A stretch of 64,000 nt of DNA from Sunxiuqinia sp963677175 (GTDB lineage Bacteria > Bacteroidota > Bacteroidia > Bacteroidales > Prolixibacteraceae): positions 315,739 through 379,738 of the forward strand of contig CAXXES010000003.1 of the NCBI GenBank assembly GCA_963677175.2, in the 5' to 3' direction. Under the pieces are notes generated by a model that saw only the letters and a program-made list of their open reading frames with translations, did not search any database and was not told the origin of the DNA. Made by a program: the position numbers and the translations under genes. Of the stretch, positions 10,461-18,700 are shown piece by piece (within the stretch, counting starts at the first letter, position 1; each line of letters starts with the position of its first letter).

Positions 10461-11993
10461 ATGATTACGATAAAAAAGTGGAAAATGAGAAAGAGCAAGC
10501 TTATCCAACAGCGGGCAATTGAAAGAAGGCATTTGGCAAAACCTTACCGGAATCGCTTGTCTACAAATCGTTTTAGCCACCTTGTCTGGGTGTTGTTGAA
10601 CCTGATAATATGCTACCCGGGCTTAGTCCACGGGCAGGGTCGTCAGGGAGCGGCTCATGTAACTGTTCGACTTCACGGTATCTATGATGCGACGGTTACG
10701 CTAACGCCTTATGAGAAAGGACATTTTAAAACAGCTCTGGCAGAGATTCCTCAGGTGAAGGATGATGTTCGGATTGAGATTCCTGAAGCTTTTTTGCCCG
10801 GACAATTCCTGTTGCGAATGGACTATCGGCAAAAAGTGGAAGATCAACCTTATCCGGCAGAATTTGTCTTCTTTATGAATCAGGATGATCTTACGCTGGG
10901 TATCAATCCGCTGGCCGTTCATCCCGACAGCATCGACTTTGGATCAGACAAAGAAAACCCGGCGTACTTCCTTTTTCAGCAAGAAAACAGTCAACGACGC
11001 CAGCAACTGGCCTTGCTCGAACAATTGCTGGCAGGTTACGATTCCCGCAGTGGAAAGTTTTTTAAAGCTTCAATAGAGGAATTTAAAAAGCGACAGATTG
11101 ATTATAACCAATGGATATCGGATCAAGAGAAACAACACAGCGATCTGTTTATCAGCTCCACTTTTTCATTTCAGAAAGTGCCGAAAACCCAGTGGGACCT
11201 TCCGATGGAGCAGCAGGTGCTGGAACAAGGTTCGCATTACTTTGATGAAGTGAACCTGAGCGACTCGCTCATCTTAAGGACCCAAGCTTTTAATGATTTT
11301 ATAACCACATACATGCGGATGTTCGGAATGCAGGCAACGACAGAAGAGCTCAGAGATTCTTTGTTTACGCACGCCGGACGCCTGGCTTGCGAAAAAGCAA
11401 GCCAGGGCCACCCCGAAGTATATGGTTGGATGGTTGATTATTTTTACCAGGGATATGAAACTTATGCCATTGCTTCGGGAATGAAAATGCTTGAAAAGCA
11501 TATTCAAAATCCGAATTGCTTAACATCAAAAAAGCAGGAAATACTTCGGAGGTTGGAAGGAATGGCAAAACTGACGATAGGAGCTGATGCGCCTGCTTTT
11601 GAGGCGGAAATGATGAATGAGATGCAGGTGCGCTTTACAGGTGTATCAAAAGGGAAGAGTTATAGTCTACTGGTGTTTTACGATTCCGATTGTGGGCACT
11701 GTACTGATCTGCTTCAGAATTTGAAAAGCTGGCACGAAAAACCTGAGAATAGTGCTTGGGTTGAAGTGGTTACTATTGCTCTGGACGAGGACCGGGAAGC
11801 ATGGGAAAAGTTTCATTCCCACGAAAATTTTCTATGGACGGACGTTTGGGCGCCGGGGGGGATAAACAGTAAAGCCGCCAATGATTATTACATTCTCGCT
11901 TCACCGGTTATGTTTGTTATTGACAAGGATCAGAAAATTCTACAGATGCCTGAATCTGTAACTCAACTGGAATCTTTTTTGAATGTGGACTAA
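10461..11993 (+). CDS. Exported thioredoxin-like (TlpA/DUF5106-type) protein
   Basis: 510 residues. A hydrophobic segment near residues 42-58, ending in GLVHGQG, looks like a signal peptide after a long basic N-terminus. A second in-frame ATG at 10485 could be the true start. The middle part is a charged helical region. The C-terminal third is a thioredoxin fold with LLVFYDSDCGHC; the CGHC active site is at residues 411-414, followed by a late cis-Pro type turn (ASPVMFVID). In Bacteroidota such proteins are periplasmic thiol-disulphide oxidoreductases of the TlpA/ResA group, often with an N-terminal domain of unknown function. It follows the cysteine-rich giant repeat protein by 51 bp on the same strand. 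A role in forming that protein's disulphides is possible but only inferred from position. Confidence 0.75.
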   Translation: MITIKKWKMRKSKLIQQRAIERRHLAKPYRNRLSTNRFSHLVWVLLNLIICYPGLVHGQGRQGAAHVTVRLHGIYDATVTLTPYEKGHFKTALAEIPQVKDDVRIEIPEAFLPGQFLLRMDYRQKVEDQPYPAEFVFFMNQDDLTLGINPLAVHPDSIDFGSDKENPAYFLFQQENSQRRQQLALLEQLLAGYDSRSGKFFKASIEEFKKRQIDYNQWISDQEKQHSDLFISSTFSFQKVPKTQWDLPMEQQVLEQGSHYFDEVNLSDSLILRTQAFNDFITTYMRMFGMQATTEELRDSLFTHAGRLACEKASQGHPEVYGWMVDYFYQGYETYAIASGMKMLEKHIQNPNCLTSKKQEILRRLEGMAKLTIGADAPAFEAEMMNEMQVRFTGVSKGKSYSLLVFYDSDCGHCTDLLQNLKSWHEKPENSAWVEVVTIALDEDREAWEKFHSHENFLWTDVWAPGGINSKAANDYYILASPVMFVIDKDQKILQMPESVTQLESFLNVD

Positions 11994-12145
11994 GTGTTTT
12001 TTTTAGTTTGAAAGGTCAAGAAGTGCTTTTGCATGACTAAAACCATTGTTTGGTAACTTCTTTTTTGATTTTCTTTACGCTAAACTTTATTAAAATACTA
12101 TTTTTGAAGTGTTTTTCATGCATCAGATGAAAAGCAAACATTAAA

Positions 12146-12640
12146 TTGAGACGGATGGGGAAGTATTGTGTTACCAGGGAGCGATTTGAAGACAACAAAG
12201 AGGCGCCAGTTCTGAGAAATATTATTGTGTCAAAAGGATGTGAGCAACTGATTATTCCTATCCAGGAGATTCTTTATTTTTTTTATGAAAATAAAAGTGT
12301 ATTTGCCGTTACGGTGGATAATGAGGTCTATTTTTGTGAATTGGCTTTGTCAGTTTTGGATCGGGAAATATGTTCAGCCTTTTTTCGGATCAATAGGCAG
12401 GTTATCGTGAGCTATCGTGCGATAAAATCATTTTCGTACATTGAGAATAACAAAATAAGACTGAGTGTGAGTAATGGGCAAGGTCGAGATATGGTTGTAG
12501 GGAAAAACAAGGTTTCGAGATTTAAAAACTGGATTATGTTTGATTGTGCTTGCTTTTCACTGTCGAAGAAAGATTCATCTGGGGCGCAACACCCTGATTT
12601 TATTAGGAAAGAAGGTCGACTTCACTCAATTGGCGCATAG
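12146..12640 (+). CDS. Stand-alone LytTR-type DNA-binding protein
   Basis: 164 residues from a TTG at 12146; an ATG at 12155 would remove three residues and I cannot decide between them. Residues ~24-120 match the LytTR fold: a beta strand with IIVSKG, then IQEILYFFYENKSVFAVTV, then CSAFFRINRQVIVSYRAIKSF. The last is the usual F-x-R-x-H-R/Q-SYLVN-like signature in a slightly altered form. There is no receiver domain, so it is not a classical LytR/AlgR response regulator. Bacteroidota have many such single-domain LytTR proteins of unknown input. A short hairpin (12641-12646 with 12653-12658) follows the stop, without a T-run. Target genes are unknown. Confidence 0.75.
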   Translation: MRRMGKYCVTRERFEDNKEAPVLRNIIVSKGCEQLIIPIQEILYFFYENKSVFAVTVDNEVYFCELALSVLDREICSAFFRINRQVIVSYRAIKSFSYIENNKIRLSVSNGQGRDMVVGKNKVSRFKNWIMFDCACFSLSKKDSSGAQHPDFIRKEGRLHSIGA

Positions 12641-12680
12641 GCCGTCTTTTGTGACGGCTGAAAAAAAAAGTCATTCAAGG

Positions 12681-13193
12681 ATGGAAACAAATTCAGTCGC
12701 TTTTTTTCAGTCTCAAAATTATGCTGAGCTTCCCGCCAAACCCCTTGTTGCTGCATGGAAAGTTAAGAATCCGGAGAATGTGGGGAGTTTAATACGATTG
12801 GTCGATAATGTGGGAGGCGACACCTTGTATTTATTGGATGATGAAAATCCCAAGCGCGAAAGTTCCATCAAAAAAACCGCCGGACTAAGTTTTAAAAATG
12901 TCAGGCTGGTTGTGACCAGTTTCAATGAATTTCTTCAATCCATCCCCTACGATTATATGCTCGTTGGCATCGAAACCAGTGAGAATTCCACGAATCTATT
13001 TACCACGCAACTTCCTGCTAAAGTGGCTTTTTTATTGGGAAGCGAAATGCATGGTTTATCAGATGACCTGATTGCCCGTTGTAAACAAAGCGTTCACATT
13101 CCGATGACAGGCCGCTGCAAGTCGATGAATATTTCCCATGCGTTAAGTGTTGTCCTGTTTGAGTGGGTGCACCAACAACTTTTCAGCAAGTGA
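12681..13193 (+). CDS. SpoU/TrmH-family RNA 2'-O-ribose methyltransferase
   Basis: 170 residues starting at METNS. The frame is open further upstream to 12540, but that stretch overlaps the LytTR gene and has no family similarity. The three SpoU motifs are in order: NPENVGSLIRLVDNVGG (motif 1), FLLGSEMHGLS (motif 2, SAM-binding knot) and IPMTGRCKSMNISHALSV (motif 3). These define the trefoil-knot SPOUT methyltransferases, which methylate tRNA or rRNA ribose. It is short, holding the catalytic knot without an N-terminal RNA-binding extension. The RNA target cannot be read from the sequence. It lies just upstream of oxyR on the same strand. Confidence 0.85.
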   Translation: METNSVAFFQSQNYAELPAKPLVAAWKVKNPENVGSLIRLVDNVGGDTLYLLDDENPKRESSIKKTAGLSFKNVRLVVTSFNEFLQSIPYDYMLVGIETSENSTNLFTTQLPAKVAFLLGSEMHGLSDDLIARCKQSVHIPMTGRCKSMNISHALSVVLFEWVHQQLFSK

Positions 13194-13244
13194 GTTTTTG
13201 TCATCGATTTTTTCTATTTTTAGCAACTATAAATATGAAAAACC

Positions 13245-14186
13245 ATGATCACACTGACGCAGTTAGAATATATCGTTGCCGTTGATACCTACCGGCATTT
13301 TGGACGGGCTGCCGAGCACTGTTTTATTACGCAGCCAACCTTGAGTATGCAAATTAAAAAACTGGAAGAAGATTTGGAGATCATCATTTTCGACCGGAGC
13401 AAACAACCGCTCATTCCAACCGATGTTGGTAAACGAATCATTGAGCAGTCGCGAATAATTCTGAAGGAGACCGAAAAGGTAAACAACATTGTTAAGGATC
13501 ACAAGAATTTGATTTCCGGAGAGTTGAAAATCGGAATTATTCCAACGCTGGCGCCTTATTTGTTGCCGTTATTTATCGGCAACTACAAACGAAAATACCC
13601 CAATATTCTGATTACGGTTCAGGAGCTGACAACCGAAAATATTGTGGATCACTTGAAACGCGACTTACTTGATGTTGGTGTACTGGTTACTCCGCTCAAA
13701 GAGGATTGGATTAATGAGCGTCCTATTTTTTATGAAGAAATGATGCTCTATTCGCATGAGGAGCATCCGCTTCACAATAAAGAAAAAGTGAGGGTCAAAG
13801 ATATTGCTACCCCCGAAATCTGGCTGCTGAGCGATGGTCATTGTTTCCGTCACCAGGTCGTTAATTTGTGTTCTTTTAAAGGCGCATCGAACGAAAAGTT
13901 GCCCTTCCATTTTGAAGCAGGCTCACTTGAAACCCTGATGAATATTATCGATAAAGAAGGCGGAATTACACTGATTCCAGAGCTGGCGTCAGTTGATATG
14001 GCGGAAAGTCGCCGGAAGCATGTTCGCAGCTTCAGTGATGTAACGCCCTTGCGTGAGGTGAGTTTGGTTTATTCGCGTCATTTTGCCAAGAACAAACTGG
14101 TAGACCTGTTGTGGAAAGAAATGAGTGCGTCAATGCCTAAAGAGCTATTAAATAAGGATCGGGGAACGATTGTCGAATGGAAATAA
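13245..14186 (+). CDS. oxyR: OxyR, LysR-type hydrogen peroxide sensor
   Basis: 313 residues. The N-terminal winged helix-turn-helix (residues 1-60) is typical LysR: LTQLEYIVAV, FGRAAEHCFITQPTLSMQIKKLE. The effector domain carries DGHCFRHQVVNLC, with cysteines at 200 and 209. The nine-residue spacing and the G-H-C context match the redox pair C199/C208 of E. coli OxyR. Known role of the family: peroxide oxidises the first Cys to sulphenic acid, a disulphide forms, and catalase/peroxiredoxin genes are activated. No catalase or peroxiredoxin lies in this window, so the targets are elsewhere. The identification is strong because the cysteine motif distinguishes OxyR from other LysR proteins. Confidence 0.93.
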   Translation: MITLTQLEYIVAVDTYRHFGRAAEHCFITQPTLSMQIKKLEEDLEIIIFDRSKQPLIPTDVGKRIIEQSRIILKETEKVNNIVKDHKNLISGELKIGIIPTLAPYLLPLFIGNYKRKYPNILITVQELTTENIVDHLKRDLLDVGVLVTPLKEDWINERPIFYEEMMLYSHEEHPLHNKEKVRVKDIATPEIWLLSDGHCFRHQVVNLCSFKGASNEKLPFHFEAGSLETLMNIIDKEGGITLIPELASVDMAESRRKHVRSFSDVTPLREVSLVYSRHFAKNKLVDLLWKEMSASMPKELLNKDRGTIVEWK

Positions 14187-14364
14187 ATTTTTGCAGTTTT
14201 TGTTTGATAATTAAAAAATCTTCCATTTCTTTGCATCGCTGAAATCGGAACGGCTTTTCTTAACGAAGACGAAGCTGGGTTTCAGAAAAAATCCTGGCAA
14301 AATGTTTGGTGGCTTCAAAATTTGATTTATTTTTGCAGTCCCAATTTCAGGGAAATAAAATGAT

Positions 14365-14436
14365 GGCCCGTTCGTCTAGGGGTTAGGACGCCAGGTTTTC
14401 ATCCTGGTAGCAGGGGTTCGAATCCCCTACGGGCTA
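14365..14436 (+). tRNA. tRNA-Glu (anticodon TTC)
   Basis: 72 nt fold into a full cloverleaf. The acceptor stem GGCCCGT pairs with ACGGGCT (first pair G-U), the anticodon stem CCAGG/CCTGG holds loop TTTTCAT with anticodon TTC, and the T stem AGGGG/CCCCT closes a TTCGAAT loop. CCA is not encoded; CTTA follows the discriminator A. It lies 29 bp upstream of rpsT on the same strand. Confidence 0.97.
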
Positions 14437-14465
14437 CTTAATTAATTTATCAGAAGAAACATAAA

Positions 14466-14717
14466 ATGGCACACCATCAATCGGCAAAAAAGAGAATTCG
14501 TCAAGACGAAAAAAAGAAAGTACACAATAAGTACTATGCCAAAACTACGCGTAACGCAGTTCGCGATCTTCGCGAAGTAAGCGAGAAAGATGCTGCTGTA
14601 GCAGAACTTCCAAAAGTTGTTTCGATGATTGACAGATTGGCACAAAAGAATCTGATTCATAAAAACAAAGCTGCTAATCTAAAATCAAAGTTAGCGCAGC
14701 ATATTAGTAAGCTATAA
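14466..14717 (+). CDS. rpsT: 30S ribosomal protein S20
   Basis: 83 residues, the usual S20 length. It begins MAHHQSAKKRIRQDEKK and is strongly basic and helical, with the family's central TRNAVRDLREV and the C-terminal KNLIHKNKAANLKSKL. S20 binds 16S rRNA early in 30S assembly. It is followed by a clear intrinsic terminator at 14739, so the tRNA-Glu and rpsT may form a short transcription unit. Confidence 0.97.
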   Translation: MAHHQSAKKRIRQDEKKKVHNKYYAKTTRNAVRDLREVSEKDAAVAELPKVVSMIDRLAQKNLIHKNKAANLKSKLAQHISKL

Positions 14718-14738
14718 GCAAATACAAGATATCATTGG

Positions 14739-14767
14739 AAGCCGCGTCATTTTGCCGCGGCTTTTTT
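14739..14767 (+). terminator. Intrinsic terminator after rpsT
   Basis: AAGCCGCG pairs with CGCGGCTT across a nine-base loop (14739-14763), followed directly by a T-run. It separates rpsT from radC. Confidence 0.9.
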
Positions 14768-14842
14768 ATGCTTAAAAATTGACAGTTGCATTTCCTTATT
14801 TCTTTGTTTCTTCATAACTTGGGTTATTGTAAGTGAAAAACC

Positions 14843-15532
14843 ATGTACAAAAGACCAAGTATTAAGGAATGGGCCGTTGAAGACCGGCCGCGCGAAAAGC
14901 TGCTGACCAAGGGCACCCGTTCGCTTTCTGAAGCCGAATTACTCGCTATTTTAATCGGTTCCGGCAATTCAAAAGAATCGGCTGTTGAGCTTTCGCGGCG
15001 AATTCTTCTGGCGGTGAATAACGATTTGTCGATACTGAGCAAAAAAGATGCCTCTTACCTGCTCAAGTTCAGGGGGATTGGAGAAGCTAAGGCCGTTAAC
15101 ATTATGGCTGCTTTAGAGCTGGGCCGCCGGCGAAAAGAGAATGGCGCATCAGTCAAAACAGTGATTGCCAATAGCAGCGACGCTGCCAATTACTTCCGTC
15201 CGCTTTTGGAAGACCTTCCACATGAAGAATTTTGGGTGTTACTGCTGAACCGATCCAACACGGTGATCGATAAGTTTATGGTCAGCCAGGGTGGGGTAAC
15301 CGGAACGGTGATTGATGTGAAGCTGATTTTGAAGACTGCCTTGGAAAAGCTGGCGTGTTCCCTCATTCTGTGCCACAACCATCCCTCGGGAAATGTGTTG
15401 GCCAGCGAAGCGGATAAGAAAGTGACCAAAAAGATTAAAGATGCCGCAAAATTAATGGAAATTAGTGTGCTCGATCATGTAATTATCGCGCACGATCAGT
15501 ATCTTAGTTTTGCCGATGAAGCACTATTATAA
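14843..15532 (+). CDS. radC: RadC-family JAB/MPN protein
   Basis: 229 residues, normal RadC length. The N-terminal helix-hairpin-helix part (residues ~40-85) includes LLKFRGIGEAKA. The C-terminal JAB/MPN metallopeptidase-like domain has the zinc motif LCHNHPSGN and a downstream D in ISVLDHVII. RadC is a very widespread family once linked to DNA repair; its biochemical role is still unsettled. It sits at the head of a five-gene same-strand run and is separated from the next gene by 9 bp. Confidence 0.93.
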   Translation: MYKRPSIKEWAVEDRPREKLLTKGTRSLSEAELLAILIGSGNSKESAVELSRRILLAVNNDLSILSKKDASYLLKFRGIGEAKAVNIMAALELGRRRKENGASVKTVIANSSDAANYFRPLLEDLPHEEFWVLLLNRSNTVIDKFMVSQGGVTGTVIDVKLILKTALEKLACSLILCHNHPSGNVLASEADKKVTKKIKDAAKLMEISVLDHVIIAHDQYLSFADEALL

Positions 15533-15541
15533 ATTCAAATC

Positions 15542-16885
15542 ATGATCGTTGTATTTAGTCAGGAGATAACCAACCGATTGCGGTACATCTTCGAATTTCT
15601 GTTCGAAGAGATTCTGCGCGTGCCGGTAATCATTACCAACGATTTGCCTGAATTCAATGCCAGCAACTTTCCCAAAATCAACTATTCGCTGCTTCCTTTG
15701 GATTGTCTACTGAAAATGCACCCGCATCCGATTCTTTTTCAGCACGACATTAATTTTCAAAGTCTGGAGGCGGTTCCCTACCACGATGAAGTGTATTTTT
15801 TTGGATCTTCAGCCGACTCTTTTTTGCCGTTTGATCCTTTTGCGGCCAGCTTTTATTTGGTCAGCCGTTATGAAGAATATCTCATGCGGGAACTGGATCA
15901 GCATAAGCGCTACCCTTCGCACCACAGTGTTTTATATCGAAATCATTTGCTGGATAAGCCTGTAGTCAACCAGTGGGCTCAGGTCATCGCTCAAAAAATT
16001 AAACGGTATTATCCTGACTTCGTTTACCAGTTTCCCCGTTTTGATTTCCGATCTACCATTGATATTGATAATGCCTGGGCCTATAAAAATAAGAGTTGGC
16101 TGCGAACGGCTGGCGCTTTGGCTAAGGGTTTTTTAAAAGGAAACAGACAACAAAATGAAGAACGCATGCAAGTGCTTCGTGGCGAAAAGGAGGATCCGTA
16201 CGAAACCTACGATTTTATCCGCCAGCTTTATCATGGCCGAAATGAATTGTTGCATTTTTTCATTTTGCTGAGCAAAACAAGTAAGTACGACCGCAATGTT
16301 TCGCCTGATAATGAGCAGTTGCAGCAACTGATTAAAGATTTAAGTGAAGACTACGAACTTGGAATTCATCCTTCATACCGTTCAACCAAATATAAAGGAG
16401 AACTCCGGCGAGAGGTTAAAACACTGGAGGCGATCATCCACAAAAAAGTAAGATCATCGCGACAACATTTCCTGCGATTGGAGCTTCCCGCCACATACCG
16501 GCGCCTGCTTAAAGCCGGAATTCACCATGATTACACGCTTGGTTATGCTGATCAGGTTGGATTTAGAGCCGGAACTTCCAGCGCATTTTGGTTTTATGAT
16601 CTGAAAAAAGACGTTCCAACAAAATTGCGGATTCATCCTTTTCAGTTTATGGATGTAACCTTGAAAAATCACCTGAAACTTTCACCTGATGAAGCTTGGA
16701 TGATCATTGGGAAAATCATGCACGAAATTCGAAATTACGGCGGAACTTTTATAAGTTTATGGCATAATGAAAGTTTGTGCGACCAGGGCGAGTGGGATGG
16801 CTGGCGAATGGTTTTCGAACAAATGACGAAACAAGCGATTAAATACAAGGATGAATCAGCAACGCATTACCTACATAAAACATGA
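15542..16885 (+). CDS. Polysaccharide deacetylase-like protein with N-terminal DUF7033-type domain
   Basis: 447 residues with no signal peptide. The N-terminal ~130 residues resemble the domain often found before deacetylases in Bacteroidota. The motif FRSTIDIDNAW (around residue 172) occupies the place of the NodB T(F/H)DDG metal site, but with D-I-D in place of DDG. Later pieces fit a (beta/alpha)7 deacetylase barrel: YELGIHPSYRS (H-x-S-x-x-S type second motif), LGYADQVGFRAGTS and FISLWHNESL. The family usually acts on cell-envelope polysaccharide. It overlaps the next gene by 35 bp, so expression is coupled. The substrate is unknown. Confidence 0.72.
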   Translation: MIVVFSQEITNRLRYIFEFLFEEILRVPVIITNDLPEFNASNFPKINYSLLPLDCLLKMHPHPILFQHDINFQSLEAVPYHDEVYFFGSSADSFLPFDPFAASFYLVSRYEEYLMRELDQHKRYPSHHSVLYRNHLLDKPVVNQWAQVIAQKIKRYYPDFVYQFPRFDFRSTIDIDNAWAYKNKSWLRTAGALAKGFLKGNRQQNEERMQVLRGEKEDPYETYDFIRQLYHGRNELLHFFILLSKTSKYDRNVSPDNEQLQQLIKDLSEDYELGIHPSYRSTKYKGELRREVKTLEAIIHKKVRSSRQHFLRLELPATYRRLLKAGIHHDYTLGYADQVGFRAGTSSAFWFYDLKKDVPTKLRIHPFQFMDVTLKNHLKLSPDEAWMIIGKIMHEIRNYGGTFISLWHNESLCDQGEWDGWRMVFEQMTKQAIKYKDESATHYLHKT

Positions 16886-17762
16886 GGCAGTCGATACGGA
16901 CCGGTGGGACCGGTGTCTGGAGAATGCACCAAATGCTTTGGTGTATGCGCAATCATGGTATCTCGATAAAATTTGCGATCGGTGGGATGCCTTGGTTTTC
17001 GGAAACTACCAGTATGTGATGCCGCTGACTTTTCGCAAGAAATGGGGTATTGTCTATTTGTACCAGCCCTTGTTTTGCCAGCAGCTTGGAATCTTTCCTA
17101 CACCAACCAAGGAAATCAGTCGTCAGTTTTTGGATGAAGTGTGCGCACGGTTTTCTTTTGTCGAGATCAAGCTGAATGCGATGCAACTTCCGGTTGAAAG
17201 TGCCGGAGTTTACGAAGAACGAACCAACCACATGCTTTGGCTTAACGATAGTTATGAGGTGCTGGCCGCAAATTATTCAAAGCACACCAGCCGGAAGCTG
17301 AAAAGGACTAAAAAGCATAAACTGAGCCTGGTGAGCAGCATCTCGGCTGAAGAATATATCCGATTCAAAAAAAACAACCTGTCGGTGAACTTGTCTGAAA
17401 AGGAGTTGAGAGCGCTGCGTAATATTTTAGCATTTTCGCTGACTCGCAGTCTTGGGCAAATTTACGGCGTTTATTCATCCGGGAACGAGCTTTGTGCTGC
17501 TGCATTTTTTGTTCGCAACAAGCAGCGGGTAACCTATCTGAATGCCGCCAGCAGTGCTGAGGGGAAAAAGAATCAGGCCATGTATTTCCTGATTGATCGG
17601 TTTATAAGTGAAAATGCAGGCAAGGATTACCTGTTGGATTTTGAAGGCTCGATGGTGCCCGGGGTCGCCCGCTTGTATGAAGGTTTTGGTGCAACGCCCG
17701 AAAAATATCACCAGTTTCGGTACAATAACTTGCCGTGGTGGATTAAATGGTTGAAAAAATGA
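16851..17762 (+). CDS. FemAB/GNAT-like acyltransferase of unknown substrate
   Basis: 303 residues. The pattern of an aromatic N-terminal half (WDALVFGNYQYVMPLTFRKK, YLYQPLFCQQLG), followed by HTSRKLKRTKKHKL and a C-terminal GNAT-like half (GVYSSGNELCAAAFFV..., LLDFEGSMVPGVARLYEGFGA), is that of the FemAB/BioF2-like acyltransferase group common in Bacteroidota glycan clusters. The phrase S-M-V-P-G-V-A-R-x-Y-x-G-F-G-A recurs in that group. Its start overlaps the preceding deacetylase by 35 bp and its stop overlaps the next gene's ATG, so all belong to one unit. A role in acyl or aminoacyl transfer to an envelope component is inferred. Confidence 0.65.
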   Translation: MNQQRITYIKHEAVDTDRWDRCLENAPNALVYAQSWYLDKICDRWDALVFGNYQYVMPLTFRKKWGIVYLYQPLFCQQLGIFPTPTKEISRQFLDEVCARFSFVEIKLNAMQLPVESAGVYEERTNHMLWLNDSYEVLAANYSKHTSRKLKRTKKHKLSLVSSISAEEYIRFKKNNLSVNLSEKELRALRNILAFSLTRSLGQIYGVYSSGNELCAAAFFVRNKQRVTYLNAASSAEGKKNQAMYFLIDRFISENAGKDYLLDFEGSMVPGVARLYEGFGATPEKYHQFRYNNLPWWIKWLKK

Positions 17763-18697
17763 AGATCTTATCCCAAATGATATCGCTGGCCTCACGGCCA
17801 TTTTCACTTGCGCAACTGAGTTTAGGAGAAAACGTGCCTGTCCTTTTACCTTTCTATCACTTGGTTAGTGATCAGGAACATCCTTTCCAGTATAACTATC
17901 GGGTGCTCTCTTCCAGGCGATTTCGCGAAGATCTGGACTTTCTGTTGGAACATTTTGACCCGATTTCGTTGGAAGAGCTTCACTCCGGGGTGAACCTAAA
18001 GAACAGCTTTCATCTGAGTTTCGATGATGGCCTGCGGGAATGCTTTGAGGTGATTGCCCCGATTCTAAAAGAGAAAGGGGTGCCCGCAACGTTCTTTATT
18101 AACCCGGCTTTTGTCGATAATCATGACCTTTTCCATCGCTACAAAGCGGCTGTGCTGAATCAGTTTTTTGCCAAGAAAGGAGTGATGTCGGATTTGCAAA
18201 ACACCTATGCCGATCTGATGTCGCTTGATCAAATGGCCGAAGATGTGGGACTGAACTGGCAGGAATACCTGAGCAAGGAGAATCCGTACATGACCCTGGA
18301 GCAGCTGTCTCAACTGGAACGTGATGGCTTTACCATTGGCGCTCATAGCTGGGATCACCCGGAATTTTGGTTGTTGGACGAAGAGCAGCAGCTCGATGAA
18401 ATCAGGGAAAGCATGGAGTGGCTGGTGGCGAACTTTTCACCAAAAATAAGAGCTTTCGCTTTTCCGTTTACCGATTTCGGGGTATCGCATTTTGTGTTCG
18501 ATGCCATCAGGCGTGAACGGCTATGCGACCTGACCTTTGGAACGGCTGGCGTAAAGCTCGAAAAAGAAAGCAGACATTACCAACGCCTGTCGATGGAGGC
18601 AGAGGGATATAAAAGTGCCCGAAACTTGATGAAAGCAGAATATTTATCCTACCAATTCAAGCGGTTGGTCAATCAACATGTGGCAAAAAGAGAATAA
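17759..18697 (+). CDS. Polysaccharide deacetylase (NodB homology domain)
   Basis: 312 residues from the ATG at 17759, which forms an ATGA overlap with the previous stop; an in-frame ATG at 17747 is the alternative. Catalytic signatures are HLSFDDGLRECFEVI (motif 1: base and metal Asp pair), PATFFINP and GAHSWDHPEF (motif 2: metal His residues), then AFAFPFTDFG (motif 3 region). No signal peptide is visible, so it may act in the cytoplasm on a lipid-linked or nucleotide precursor, as NodB-like enzymes of surface glycan pathways do. It is the third gene of the coupled run. Confidence 0.82.
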   Translation: MKILSQMISLASRPFSLAQLSLGENVPVLLPFYHLVSDQEHPFQYNYRVLSSRRFREDLDFLLEHFDPISLEELHSGVNLKNSFHLSFDDGLRECFEVIAPILKEKGVPATFFINPAFVDNHDLFHRYKAAVLNQFFAKKGVMSDLQNTYADLMSLDQMAEDVGLNWQEYLSKENPYMTLEQLSQLERDGFTIGAHSWDHPEFWLLDEEQQLDEIRESMEWLVANFSPKIRAFAFPFTDFGVSHFVFDAIRRERLCDLTFGTAGVKLEKESRHYQRLSMEAEGYKSARNLMKAEYLSYQFKRLVNQHVAKRE

Positions 18698-18700
18698 AGT

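Noticed and set aside
12146..12640. LytTR protein as the binder of the 21-bp repeat motif
   Set aside because: LytTR sites also repeat at ~21 bp, but the half-site TGTAA lacks the usual ACNGTT-like core and the gene lies 28 kb away, while two AraC genes lie among the sites.
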